DNA of 64,000 nt from Diogma glabrata (lineage: Eukaryota; Arthropoda; Insecta; Diptera; Cylindrotomidae), in the NCBI GenBank assembly GCA_963693315.1, contig OY856186.1, forward strand, positions 95,894,943-95,958,942, written 5' to 3'. The position numbers and the translations under genes were made by a program. A model generated the notes under the pieces. That model was not told the origin of the DNA and ran no database searches. It saw only the letters and a program-made list of their open reading frames with translations. This document shows positions 10,690-21,649 of the stretch, piece after piece (position 1 is the first letter of the stretch; each line of letters opens with the position of its first letter).

Positions 10690-11700
10690 GTTTTCAATTA
10701 TCTGGCTTGATATTTTATTGGCCTTTAACTATTGGTATCGATTAACAGAGTTCTTTTTATGAATCCAAATATTAAATAATCTACGTTTGTTTCTAAGAGC
10801 CAAATTGGCTGCCTTCGAAAACAAATATTTTTGTTGGAGTTTCATTATTGAAAAGGGAACGAATTTTTTAATATCGAATTGAATGGTTTCTGTAAAGTTT
10901 TGAGAAAAAACATTTACATCGTCAGTATAAAAACAATGACGATCAAAAGGGAAACCTTGAAAAAAAACTTCGGCGACCAATGGTGTCCATTTTTGAAAAG
11001 TGAAATATTTTACGGGGCTTGGGAACTCTACTTTTTAGTACATCAGTTTTGATAACTGATTTGATTATGTAATGGTCAGAATTTCCAATACCACGCTTAT
11101 CGACATCGACACTCGTAGTATCTGGCATAGATGTAAGATAGAGGTATAGGAGAAAACTTTTATCACCGTCATTACGAGGAGTGAAAGTTGGGCTTTTTAC
11201 AATCTGTGTCAGGTCGTGCGATACGGCAAATATTGCTGCCTGCCTTCCATTGTTGTCGTCGTCGGTCGTTTTGGAAAATTCTAACTATGATCTGTTGAGG
11301 ACGTTGAAATCACCGGTAACGATAACCTCACAATTTTGAAATTGTACCCTAATTTCGTCCACAAAATTAGTTTAGAGATTAAAAAAATTGGGATTTTGTT
11401 TGTTTGGGGACCGGTATAAAGCTATTGTGAAAAAAGAAATTTCAGGTAAACAAACCTTTAATACTACTATGTTGTAGTGTGGCCATTTGCCAAATTGTTG
11501 TTGCAAAATTTGGAAAGCGTTTTGGAAACACTCTCATGACTGTATGCACATACACCTTGATAAAGTTTAAAAGCTAATTCAAGCCTATATTTGGGATCCA
11601 GTGTTACATCACACTGATAAATTTTAGAAACTTTTGTTTCTGTCAGAAAAAGAATGTGCGGTTTGTCATGCTCGAGATGATGTTGCACGGCGTCACGGCT
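10690..11700 (-). pseudogene. Decayed LINE endonuclease (APE-type) domain
   Basis: Read on the minus strand from about 11700: KPHILFLTETKVS (the catalytic Glu region of LINE apurinic-like endonucleases), then in another frame VIVTGDFNVLNRS (the catalytic Asp/Asn motif) with a stop, DLTQIVKSPTFTPR, and finally IGNSDHYII (the terminal SDH motif) at about 11050. The order and spacing match an EN domain of a non-LTR retrotransposon ORF2. Frame changes and stops show an old, inactive copy. The region after it (10980-10690) probably covers the linker toward the reverse transcriptase, which is not recognisable. It is not close to the EN of the element at 17240-21640 and is more like RTE- or Jockey-type EN. 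Confidence 0.75.
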
Positions 11701-12087
11701 GGTATTTCATGCCACAATTCTGTATGCTATAAGAACAGCAAAACTTAACAATGCCCTTCTCACCGAAAATTTTAAAACTTATAATCGGCAACTTTTTCGT
11801 TGTGCTTCAGCAATCACTTTATTTCCTTTATAAATATTACCCTCTGAATTTTCAAATATTATACGATAGCCACTCATTTCCTACTTTTGTATACTAAAAG
11901 TAAATTATGTTGAAGACCTGGTCCTAATAAGAGGGTCTGAATTTTAATGGACATTGATTCACCATTTACATAACTAAAACATTTTAAATTTCCAATTTCA
12001 TTTGCTACAAGATATGATTTTGTTACTTTAATTTCAACTGCGCTTTCTAATTTTCTCAGATTATTTAATACAACGTTATTGTTTATC

Positions 12088-12200
12088 CAATTACTTCGGT
12101 CTGAAAGACCTAAGTATTACATTCATGAGCCAAAAGTGAAATTCTTACCCCCACTTTTTTGGCATTTCTCGACGTTTTAGGACCTACTGGTTCTTAAAAA
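12088..12200 (+). repeat. Dispersed repeat, copy 1
   Basis: Sequence around GAGCCAAAAGTGAAATTCTT, followed by CCCCCACTTTTT and CGACGTTTTAGGACCTACT, recurs as the reverse complement at 44868-44975. In both copies the left border is an ACTTCGGT... short palindrome ending in AAGTATT. Probably the end of a MITE-like element of unknown family. Confidence 0.7.
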
Positions 12201-12519
12201 GCAAAAAAAAAAAATGTATGTCTGTCTGCCGGCCGTCCGTCCGTCATTACCTACACTGCAGGGAAAACGGCTGGAGGGATTTCAAAATTTTTTTTTCTAA
12301 AAATAGGTATTCACAAGGGACAGGTCTGAAATGACGCTGTGTTCGATAACTGTACCGGAAGTGTGTCAAAAAATCATTATGTGTGTCAAAAATAGCAAAT
12401 TTTCATATTTTTGGCTTAAAAAACGTTCATTTTATGTGATTACGAGTAGGAACATTAAATTTGGAGAAATCTTGATGGTCGGGAATGGTATGTGAGATCA
12501 AAAACTAGATTATTGCATT

Positions 12520-12870
12520 AAAAGTTTATCAAAAAAATGTTGTCAAGTGTGTCAAAAGAAAGATTTTTATTTATTTTTTTACCTAATTTTTTGGAAAAAA
12601 AATAAAATTAATTAATTTTGTTTGTTTGAAATGAAGTTTTATTATTATTATTGAGAATTATGGCATTATAAGTTTGTCAAAAAAATGTTGTCAAGTGTGT
12701 CAAAAGAAAGGTTTTTATTTATTTTTTACCCAATTTTTTTAGAAAAAAATAAAATTATTATAGAGAATTATGGCATTATAAGTTTGTCAAAAAATAATGT
12801 CAAGTGTGTCAAAAAATGATTTCATTTGTTTTTTTAGCCAATTTTTTGGAAAAAAAATGTAGCTGTTTTT
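12520..12870. repeat. ~125-bp tandem repeat, about 2.7 units
   Basis: Units share AAGTTTGTCAAAAAAATG, TTGTCAAGTGTGTCAAAA, a T-rich stretch and CCAATTTTTT...GAAAAAAAT. They start near 12526, 12668 and 12779. Confidence 0.75.
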
Positions 12871-12899
12871 ATGACTTAAATGTAATTTAGAATGAAATT

Positions 12900-13345
12900 G
12901 GACATGGACATTTTTTAATTTGTTATAGTTTTTGAAATATTTTTGGAATTTTGAAAAAAGTTTATATTTTTGATTTTGTAATAATTTTTGCAATATTTTT
13001 AGAATTTCGGCAAAAGTTTTAATTTTCGATTTTGTAAGAATTTTTGGAATATTTTTAGAATTTTGAAAAATTTTTAATTTTTGATTTTATTATAATTTTT
13101 GGAATTTTGAAAAAATTTTCAATATTTGATGTTGTAATAATTTTTACAATATTTTTAGAATTTTGGAAAAGTTTGAATTTTTAAGAACTTTTTGAATATT
13201 ATTGGAATTTAGAAAAGTTTAAATATTTGATTTTATTCTAATTTTTAGAATATTTTTGGAATTTTGAAAAAAGTTTGATATTCTTTAATTTCTCCAATAT
13301 TTTTGGAATTTTGAAAGAAATATGAATTTGTGATTTTGTAATATT
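12900..13345. repeat. Degenerate ~55-bp AT-rich tandem array
   Basis: Repeated blocks of TTTTGTAATAATTTTTGGAA followed by TATTTTTAGAATTTTG run through this interval with drift. It follows directly on the 125-bp array. No coding content. Confidence 0.7.
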
Positions 13346-14390
13346 TTCTCGAAACGCTAAATGGAGAGGTTTTTGAGCAGTTTGCTGAGTGTGTCATCTT
13401 TTCACTAAATTATGTTAATATATGATCTGTTATAATTTTCCGGCAACGTATTGATGTTTCGTGTTAGTTTTGTTATAAATTTCTAAACAGAGATAAAAAC
13501 ATACTTGTACTTTGATAAATAGTTATGTTTGATATACATCGCTGCACAAAACTAAAAACCATGTCCTCATAAAAGTTTTTTGCCGAAAGCTATATCAAAA
13601 TCCTTAACCCAGACCGAAGTCTTGATATCTCAGAGCTGTGAGATTTTAGCCCCTCCATATTTTTCTGTTGCTTTTGAATCCAAAAACCATGAAATATCAT
13701 TCGTTGATTCATTTTCACGTGGAACTAAAAAAGGAAAACTGCCTGGTTCCATAGCATTGTTTTCAACATCATCATTATTTGGAATGTACCGCTACGTTTG
13801 CTGAAATTCTTAAGTTAGTTTTCGAAAAATTAGCTGGAAATTTAACAAAGCATTGTTTTCTTTTATTTCCTAACTTTCCACATTTATGACTTTGAAGTTT
13901 AGAAGAACCTTCCCTGCTCATCTCGCACTTTACTTGCCTCGTGTTAACTAGGCTTTACTATCGTTATTGTGATGAAAGCCTAGAAGACCTCCGAAGTTCA
14001 GTGAGTTCAGTATCGGTTAAATAACCGCGTTCACAAGCTAGTCAGCGAATTTACTAGTGGCTAGTAAGCTCGCCTAGTGTAATTATGTTCACGATCTTAC
14101 TAACAGATCTACAGCAAAAGTCGGTACTTGGCCTTTTTTCTTAGCCACTAGCTATAGCTTCAAAACTCGCTTTACGAAAGTTTTTGATTCAAGTATTTGT
14201 ATATTTACTAATTACTATAATATAATCTGTAGTTCAAAATTTGAAATTATTTAATAAATAAAATAAACACAAATAAAATAAATAAAGATAATAAAATCGA
14301 AATTGTAACGGAAATTAAACATAATTTACATTTAACAAAACTGTTTTTGAGTTGAATCCTGAGTTTTTAAGGGTGGCGATGGATCAATTC
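13346..14390. other. Mostly featureless; MITE-like piece near 13990-14170
   Basis: No credible gene. The 74-codon ORF at 13580 has no recognisable feature. The block near 14080-14140 (TAACAGATCTACAGCAAAAGT, then TTGGC) resembles 42245-42290 and so may be an old fragment of the same MITE-like family. Confidence 0.4.
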
Positions 14391-14393
14391 CAG

Positions 14394-15815
14394 CTGATGA
14401 AAAACGTGATCTACGCAGGTCAAAATGTCGAGATTTGAACTTGGCCCTTTTTTATTTTTCTGAAACTTGCCATATTATTATTTTACAATTTTTTTAAAGT
14501 GCATAGTTTGAGCATAGAGGGCACCCCAACATGCATGAAAAATGAAAATTCTGCCAATCCGATGTAACTTTAAAATTTAATTGCTCAAGAACGGCTTTAC
14601 CGATTTCATCAAACTATTTTTCGTTTGATAGATAATTAGTTAGCCGTTTGAAAAAAAATTAATTAATTGTTTTTGTAATTATTTTTTAAATAAAAATATT
14701 AAAAAATCTTTTTGAAAGATGGCGCTAGGGTCGAAGATCAATTGGAATTTAATTAATTTTTTATATGAAAATCGTTCTATCCTTACTCTAAAATAATCCA
14801 AATTTACAAAGAGGCGTTAATTCGTGTTCTTGAGATATTTAATTTGAAAGATTTTAGTCTGACCCAAAATTCTAATTTTTCATAATTTTTTCAAACAACT
14901 TCCATTACCAAAAACTTTTAAATTCAATTAAATTTTAAGTTTTTGTTAAATGTAGTTCTAGCCTTACTTTAAAATGTATCAAATTTACAAAGAGGCGTTA
15001 ATTTGTGTTCTTGAGATATTTAATTTTAAAGATTTTTGGTCCAACTGGAATTCGAATTTTTCATCATTTTTTCGAACTGCAGTGGTTAAAAGGTTTTGTT
15101 GATAAAAATTGTTCGAAAAAATAATGAACAATTAGAATTTTAGACGGACAAAAAATCTTTAAAATTAAATATCTCAAGAACACAAATTAACGCCTCTTTG
15201 TAAATTTGATATATTTTAAAGTAAGAATAGAACTACATTAAAAAAAAAAGTTAAAATTTAATTGAATTTAAAATTTTTTGTTAATGGAAGTTGTTTGAAA
15301 AAATTATGAAAAATTAGAATTTTTAGTCAGACTAAAATCTTTCAAATTAAATATCTCAACAACACGAATTAACGCCTCTTTGTAAATTTGGAATGTTTTA
15401 GAGTAAAGATAGAACTTTTTTCAGAAAAAAAATTAATTAAATTCCAATTGATCTTCAACCCCAGCGCCATCTTTAAGAAAGTTTTTTTAACATTTTTATT
15501 TAAGAAATAATTACAAAAACAAATAATTAATTTTTTTTCAAACGACAAACTAATTATCTGTCGAACGAAAAAATGTTTGATGAAATCGGTAAAGCCGTTC
15601 TTGAGCAATTTAATTTCAAAACTACCTCAGATTGGCAGAATTTTCATTTTTCATACATGTTGGGGTGCCCCCCTCCACTATGCTCAAACTATGCACTTTA
15701 GAAAAATTGTTAAATAAGTTAAATAATTGTTAATGTTTTATTTTGTCCATACTAATTATATGACAAGTTTCAGAAATATCAAAAATGGTCAAGTTATTAC
15801 AACTCGGTCTAGAAC
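14394..15815. repeat. Fold-back element, ~690-bp arms and 33-bp spacer
   Basis: The left arm (14394-15077) and right arm (15111-15815) are reverse complements. For example CGGCTTTACCGATTTCATC at 14592 pairs with its complement ending at 15597, and TTCGAAC at 15071 pairs with GTTCGAA at 15111; coordinate sums are 30188-30189. Arm divergence is modest, so the structure is not brand new. Subrepeats recur inside each arm (ACAAAGAGGCGTTAATT and GTTCTTGAGATATTTAA twice per arm). A single arm of the same family lies at 54745-55130, so this is a dispersed element and not just a local rearrangement. No ORF is credible. Confidence 0.92.
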
Positions 15816-15926
15816 ACGTTTTTCTTCACGTCTACAAAATAATCAAAATGTTCAATGATGTCAATCATTGACAGACACAAACATAATCGCGATTATCTTT
15901 GATCACGATCTCAATTTTAATTATTG

Positions 15927-16223
15927 TGTACAAACTTTCAATAATGGCTAACCCGCTTTTCACTGGTGGGGGCTGGACAGTTAGCTTTACTGAAAGATTT
16001 GTATATGAAGAAAAATAACATTTTATTTTGTTTAATGTTAAAATAATTCTTATTTATTTATAGTAATTTATTTTCTTTAAATAAGCAATTTTGCTGCGTT
16101 AACAATTATATAAAGTTATTATAAAGAAAATTGATTTAATATAATAATGCAATTTTGCATTATTATGCATTATTGATTTGAGCAGGGTTGGTTGATATAT
16201 TTTTATCTGTTGAGGTATCAACA
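15927..16223 (-). repeat. 3' LTR of the BEL/Pao element (297 bp)
   Basis: In coding orientation it begins TGTTGATACCTCAACAG and ends GAAAGTTTGTACA, giving the TG...CA ends usual for LTRs. Its start is shared with 23388-23449. It lies 25 bp after the env stop (16249), and AACAGGGCTC upstream could be a weak polypurine tract. Confidence 0.85.
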
Positions 16224-16248
16224 TACTACGGAGCCCTGTTGTATACTG

Positions 16249-17210
16249 TTATGATTCTAGTTGATAGGCTGCAGGAATTCCATTAACTTCTTGACTGCAT
16301 CGATATTTGATAATTATAATAATTGCAATGGACACAATTAATCCATACAAAATAAAATAATGATGAACATCATGAACTGAAGGCCTTTGCAAGAACGGTA
16401 AGGTTTCTTGATCTTTTATTGTATTAATAGAATTTTCTGCGATTCTCACTTAACTTGAAGATTATTGATGGAGTAATTCAAAAGTTGACTAAAGTTATTA
16501 ACCCCGACTTCATCATCAAAATCCATTTGATTCAAAATTACTGAGCTCAGTAGATGGTACTGTTGTATGATACCTGGGATTGTAACAATATTTTTTCACT
16601 CTTTGCCATGCACCTTGGTTTCAGTAAAAGTTTTCCACTTCCATAAATTGTTCTTCTTTGCATATGATTCGAAGATTGGTTTCGTTGCTTAATGCGAACA
16701 ACCAAGTGTTGTTTTTTTTAATTGGTACCAACTATCAACAGGTTTTCCCTTTTGAACGTTACAGTGTTTAGTTCACACGATTTTTTAGGATCAGTTCGCA
16801 CATAGTTCGCACGATTTTGTAGGATCAGTTGTATGAATTGGATGTGTTTTCTTACATATAAAAATTCTTTTGAGCTTGCTGCAAAGCATTTATCCAAATC
16901 CGTGGTTGACATAAAATAGTATTGGTCCATGTGTAAGCCTGTGATGAGAATCTCTCATTTTGGTACAATTGCTTTAGATTCATTAAATGTATTCATTGGA
17001 AAAGCGGTGAGTTTGTACATATTATGGAGCATGTTGTCTGCGAATGGAAAATTGAAGTTGACAATTAGCAGATTTTCAATTGTTCTTGCTGTGACTGTTA
17101 ACACACGATACTTTTTGTCATTATGGAATGTATGGAATGTATGTCATCATTCACATTTGTGTCGTTGTGGGGTCAACATCACTGTGAATAACTAATTTGA
17201 TTATTTTCTT
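16249..17210 (-). pseudogene. Envelope-like gene, C-terminal half
   Basis: Continuation of the env begun at 22400-21640, on the far side of the inserted LINE. Fragments on the minus strand: TVTARTIENLLIVNFNFPFA and a conserved-looking Pro/Tyr segment (17120-16950), an in-frame stop, HMDQYYFMSTTDLDKCFA (16934-16880), then after frame changes a membrane-proximal region and a clear transmembrane helix rich in Ile (ILYGLIVSIAIIIIIKYRC) followed by a short tail and stop at 16249. This matches the layout of class I fusion envelope proteins of insect endogenous retroviruses and baculovirus F-like proteins. Several stops and frame changes show it is dead. Confidence 0.7.
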
Positions 17211-17384
17211 TTTCTTTTAATTTATTTCAAATCAAAATTTGTTTATTTCAAAAAAAGAAAAGTTATATTTATAAAAAATTAATTATTAATTTCCTAAAAC
17301 GCTATTTGGAATATTATAGAAGTTTGGTGTTGCTGAGTTTCTAGAAGTGTTTGTTATTGTGAAATTTAAGATTTTATCTAGAAA

Positions 17385-18359
17385 ATGGCCGTGTGTAGTG
17401 TTTGCAACAATAAAATCGATAGATTTGATGATACAAAACTGGAATGTGTTGGGTGTCACAATTTTTTTCATTCAAATTGCTTGAAAAATACTATTGCTGA
17501 TTGTTTGAAGAAGGAGAGATTGCCCTGGAAGTGTAATAAATGCTTGGATGTTACAAAATCAATCTCAACAATATCTAGTGCTTCAATAACTCAAGGTAAT
17601 TCTAAATCAAATAATCGTCATGCTACTCCTACTACAACGGAGCTAAAAACTGTCAATCTATTTGAAACAAAAACAAATGATAAACTTGATTTCATCACGC
17701 AAGAACTACAGTTAATATCAAAATCAATTGAAGACACAAAAAATTTATTGTTTACAAAAATTAAAAACATTGAAGATAATATGAAATCAACAATTGCTGA
17801 ACTTCATAATGAAAATATTTTGTTAAAAACGGAGATCAAAACATTAAGCGGTCGTATCGACTACCTTGAGCAAATACCATTAAACAATAGTATCGACATT
17901 ATTGGATTTCCATTAATCAAAAATCAAGATATGCTGCAAAAGTCAATTCTAAAGCTTTTCAATGACACAATGAAAACAAATGTTAACGAAGAAAGCATCA
18001 TATCATGTTATCAGAAAAATATTATCAGCAATGCATCGGTGCCAAATAAAAATGTTACTTGTGTTAAATTTAATTCTAGTGTTAATAAATCGATAGTTAT
18101 GAAATGCAAAAAATATCTTAAAGGTAAAAAAATTTGTGTAACTTGTGATGATAATAATCCAATGTATTCAGAATGTTTTGTTAATGATAGCATGACCGCA
18201 AACAAAAGAAAATTATTCAAGGCTGCAAACAAAGTTAAAAAGGAAGCTAGTGTTAAGTACTTATGGTTTCGTCAAGGAAATATATTTATGAGGGAGCAAG
18301 ATGGGAGTAGAATTATAGTGGTCAATGATTTGAAGGATCTTGATATTTTTAAACGTTAG
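17385..18359 (+). CDS. LINE ORF1: PHD finger plus FP25K-like C-terminal domain
   Basis: 324 residues. Residues 4-53 form a PHD-type zinc finger (CSVCNNKI...C-VGC-FH-C...WKCNKC). Residues about 90-170 are a polar helical stretch likely to form a coiled coil for trimerisation. Residues about 170-320 match the baculovirus FP25K C-terminal-like domain found in many insect LINE ORF1 proteins (IDIIGFP start, ECFVNDSMTANKRKLFKAA and KYLWFRQGNIF near the end). The protein presumably binds element RNA. It is fully open and separated from ORF2 by 16 bp. Start ATG at 17385 is the first in frame after the 5' UTR. Confidence 0.85.
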   Translation: MAVCSVCNNKIDRFDDTKLECVGCHNFFHSNCLKNTIADCLKKERLPWKCNKCLDVTKSISTISSASITQGNSKSNNRHATPTTTELKTVNLFETKTNDKLDFITQELQLISKSIEDTKNLLFTKIKNIEDNMKSTIAELHNENILLKTEIKTLSGRIDYLEQIPLNNSIDIIGFPLIKNQDMLQKSILKLFNDTMKTNVNEESIISCYQKNIISNASVPNKNVTCVKFNSSVNKSIVMKCKKYLKGKKICVTCDDNNPMYSECFVNDSMTANKRKLFKAANKVKKEASVKYLWFRQGNIFMREQDGSRIIVVNDLKDLDIFKR

Positions 18360-18375
18360 TTTTTAAAATAAAAAA

Positions 18376-21352
18376 ATGCCAGTAAATAAGAAAAATATAA
18401 TATATATAGATCCTGATCACGATTCTACGTCCCCTCTTGATACTTCAAATGCTTCTCTTAATGCTAATTATAGCATAGTTGAGGAGGTTATTGTTCTGCA
18501 TCAGAATATCCGTAGCATGCGTGCAAATTTAGATAAGTTTATAGCTCATGTTGATGTCCTAAATAGTCTGCCTTTGTTAATGTTTTTGTCAGAGATCTGG
18601 ATTGAAGACAATGAGTTGAATAATTATAATATAGAAGGTTATAATTTGTATGGGTGTTGTAATAATAATTATAGAGCAGGTGGAGTGTGTGTATATGTAA
18701 GAAATGATGTTGAGTGTAATATTGCAACTTGGAATCTCAAATCTGCGGACATTTTAAAATTGGAGTTTCAAATTTTTAATGAAATTTTTACCTTTGTTTG
18801 TATTTATAGGTTTAATTATATGCCGATTCAAACTTTTCTATCGGAGTTCACTCCCGTGTTAACAAAAATTAACAGCAAAAATTTAATAATTCTTGGTGAT
18901 ATTAATATTAATATTCTTAGTTCATCTCAAGAAAGTGATGAATATTTGTATTTGTTAGCGACAGAGGGCTTAGAAACATTATTGAATGAAGTAACACGAC
19001 CTGCTTCTAATACCTGTATTGACCACTTTTTTGCAAGACTTCAAAACTCCTCTAAAGTGATAATACAAACTCAATCACTTAATCTGAATATAACTGATCA
19101 TAATCTGATTCATGCTACTATTAAACTTGAATCAATTCCTGAATCTGCGGAATTAAAATCTCTACCTACAACAACCGTAAATTATAATATTCTCAATGGA
19201 TTGCTGTCGCAGGAGCTCTGGCTAAACATTTATAATGAACGTTGTCCCAATAAAGCGTTGGATTTATTTATTGATGCTTTTTCTGATTATGTAAAACTGA
19301 GTACTTCGATCAATGTTGTATCAAAAGCGCACCCTAAGAAATTAAAACCTTGGATTTCAAATAAATTGTGTAAAAAAATTAATAAAAAGAATCAGCTAGC
19401 CAAAAAATTAAAAAAATATTCCAATAATGTTAATCTCAGACAAGAATTTGAAAAAATGTCTAATGACATTGCAGTGGAGGTTGTTAAAGAAAAAGAATTG
19501 TTTTATAGAGGCAAGTTTATCCAAAATAGATCTAATGGTAAAGGAAGTTGGAAATTAGTTAATGAAATTCTAACTAAGAACTGTAATAATAATGTTGTGA
19601 AGCAGGTTTTAATAAAAAATAAGCAAGGAGTTACTATAAACGATCCAATAGAAATAGCGAATGAATTTAATAATCATTTTATTAATATATGTAAACAACA
19701 GACTAATGAAGCGCCGGCACTTGATAACTTGCCGTGTCCTACGTATAATAATACTATAGATTCTAGTTTCTTTATGAAACCAACCTCAAACTCCGAAATA
19801 ATCTCAATTATCAGTTCTCTCAATTCAAAGAAATCTAATGATGTATTTGGGTTTAGTAACTATATGTTTAAAATGATTTCAACTAATATAGCGGATGTTT
19901 TAGCTCATGTTTTTAATTTGAGTTTTGAGACTGGTATTGTGCCCGATAAATTGAAATCTGCCCTGGTAATTCCGGTATTCAAGAAAGGAGACACTAGCTG
20001 TGCTGGAAACTATAGACCTATATCCCTACTGCCGATATTATCAAAAATATTAGAAAAATTAGTTAAACATAGAATGCTTAGTTTTCTTAATAAGCATAAT
20101 TTCTTTAGTAGGAATCAATTTGGTTTTATTAAAAATCGTAGTACTGAGTTAGCGTTATTGGAGTTTTTAGATAAAATTTATATTGCTATTAACGAAAATA
20201 AAGTTGCAGCTGGGTTGTTTGTTGACATTAAAAAGGCGTTTGATATGGTTGAACATAAGGAACTATTGCGTATCTTGAAAACAATTGGGTTTAGAGGAGT
20301 AACATACTCTTGGCTTCAGTCTTATCTCAAAGATAGAATCCAACGGGTGAAGTTCAATAGCTGCCTTAGCAGTAGTCAAAAAATCGAAAGGGGTGTTCCC
20401 CAAGGTTCTGTATTGGGCCCAATTTTCTTTCTAATATATATAAACTCAATATTTTCTCTACCTCTTATTGGAAATATTGTTGCATTTGCTGATGATATGG
20501 CCCTGAGCTATAGTGATAATAACACAGATAATATAGCTGTGTTTATGAATTATGATCTGAAAATCTTAAATAACTGGTTGCGTAATCATTCGCTGGTAAT
20601 TAGTGAAAAAACAAAAGCAATGTCCTCAGGTGTCCAACTGCAGCAACTTGTCACACAGAATTATATGTCATTCTCATGATTGTGATAACATATGCTCGAG
20701 TAATTGCTTATTCATTGAAACAGTAAAGACTTTTAAATATTTGGGTATATTTCTCGATTCTTCTCTTAGCTGGAAACAACATGTTGACTATCTAAAAAAA
20801 TATTTTTGTTCCACCTTGAGACAAATTTATATACTTAAAAAAGTTTGTCCTATTGGCGTACTTAAGACATTTTACTACGCTTTTATTCAATCAAAATTTG
20901 AATATGGTATACCGTGTTGGGGAGGAATTTATAAGACCACGCTAAAACCATTATTAATTGTTCAGAAACATTGTATTAGGGTAATTTTGGGTAAAAAAAA
21001 AATGGAACCATCTTTTCCACTATTTAAAAGTTGCGAAATATTGCCCTTACGTCATCTATACGTATTTAAAGTTTTACGAATTTTTTATTTCAAAAGTGGA
21101 AATTACATTATTCGACATTCGGAACAACATAATATTCGTAGCAATAATCTTGGTATGTTTATCGTACCTAAATTCAGGATAGAAAACGTTAGAAGATATT
21201 TTTTAGCTATTGCACCGTATTTATTTAACTCGCTGCCCGAAATTATTAGAAAAGTAAAGTTTCACGAAGGACTGAAACTGTTTTTGTTGTCTATCAAAGA
21301 ATGGCTATTTGGTATTTCCGATGTAGAACGCTTATTTAGTGTCTTTGTCTGA
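18376..21352 (+). pseudogene. LINE ORF2: endonuclease and reverse transcriptase, one frameshift
   Basis: The first frame (18376-20679, 767 codons) holds an APE-type endonuclease: LHQNIRSM, LFLSEIWIED (catalytic Glu), CVYVRND, LIILGDININ, then NITDHNLI. After a linker comes the reverse transcriptase: VIPVFKKGD, NYRPISLLP, FGF, VDIKKAFDMV, GVPQGSVLGPI and FADDMAL near 20490. At about 20615-20640 the frame shifts and the C-terminal part continues in 20603-21352 (FKYLGIFLDSSLSW, then CWGG and LPLRHLY). Comparison with 6160-6310 of the other copy shows the intended reading. Everything needed for activity is present apart from this single shift, so the insertion is young or the shift is a sequencing error. 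Confidence 0.88.
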
Positions 21353-21649
21353 GTGCACGCATCCAAATCCAAATCTAAATTTATTCTGACTGGCAAAACT
21401 TTGGCTTGCCTCGTTATGTGTCATTGATGGTTTTCTTTTGTTTTGTGATTTTAAATTAAATGGAATTGTTCATTTTTGTTTTTTTTTTTTTTAGAAATAA
21501 TTTTAATTTTATAATACCTCTATTTCAAATATTAAATTAGTATTAAAATTGTGAAAACCCCACTTCCACTATAACTTAATAAAATGTTTTTAATTTTAGA
21601 TTAATTCAACTCTATCCAAACTTTTCATCTGAAAAGCAAGGATATCGAA

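Larger units (their letters stand above)
17240..21640 (+). mobile_element. Near full-length CR1-like LINE inserted in env
   Basis: It contains a 5' UTR, ORF1 (17385-18359) and ORF2 (18376-21352 with one frameshift). The exact ends are not resolved; env homology on the minus strand stops near 17200 and resumes near 21650-21700. The PHD-finger ORF1 and the RT type place it in the CR1/Daphne-like group. It is opposite in direction to the host retrovirus-like element. Confidence 0.85.
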
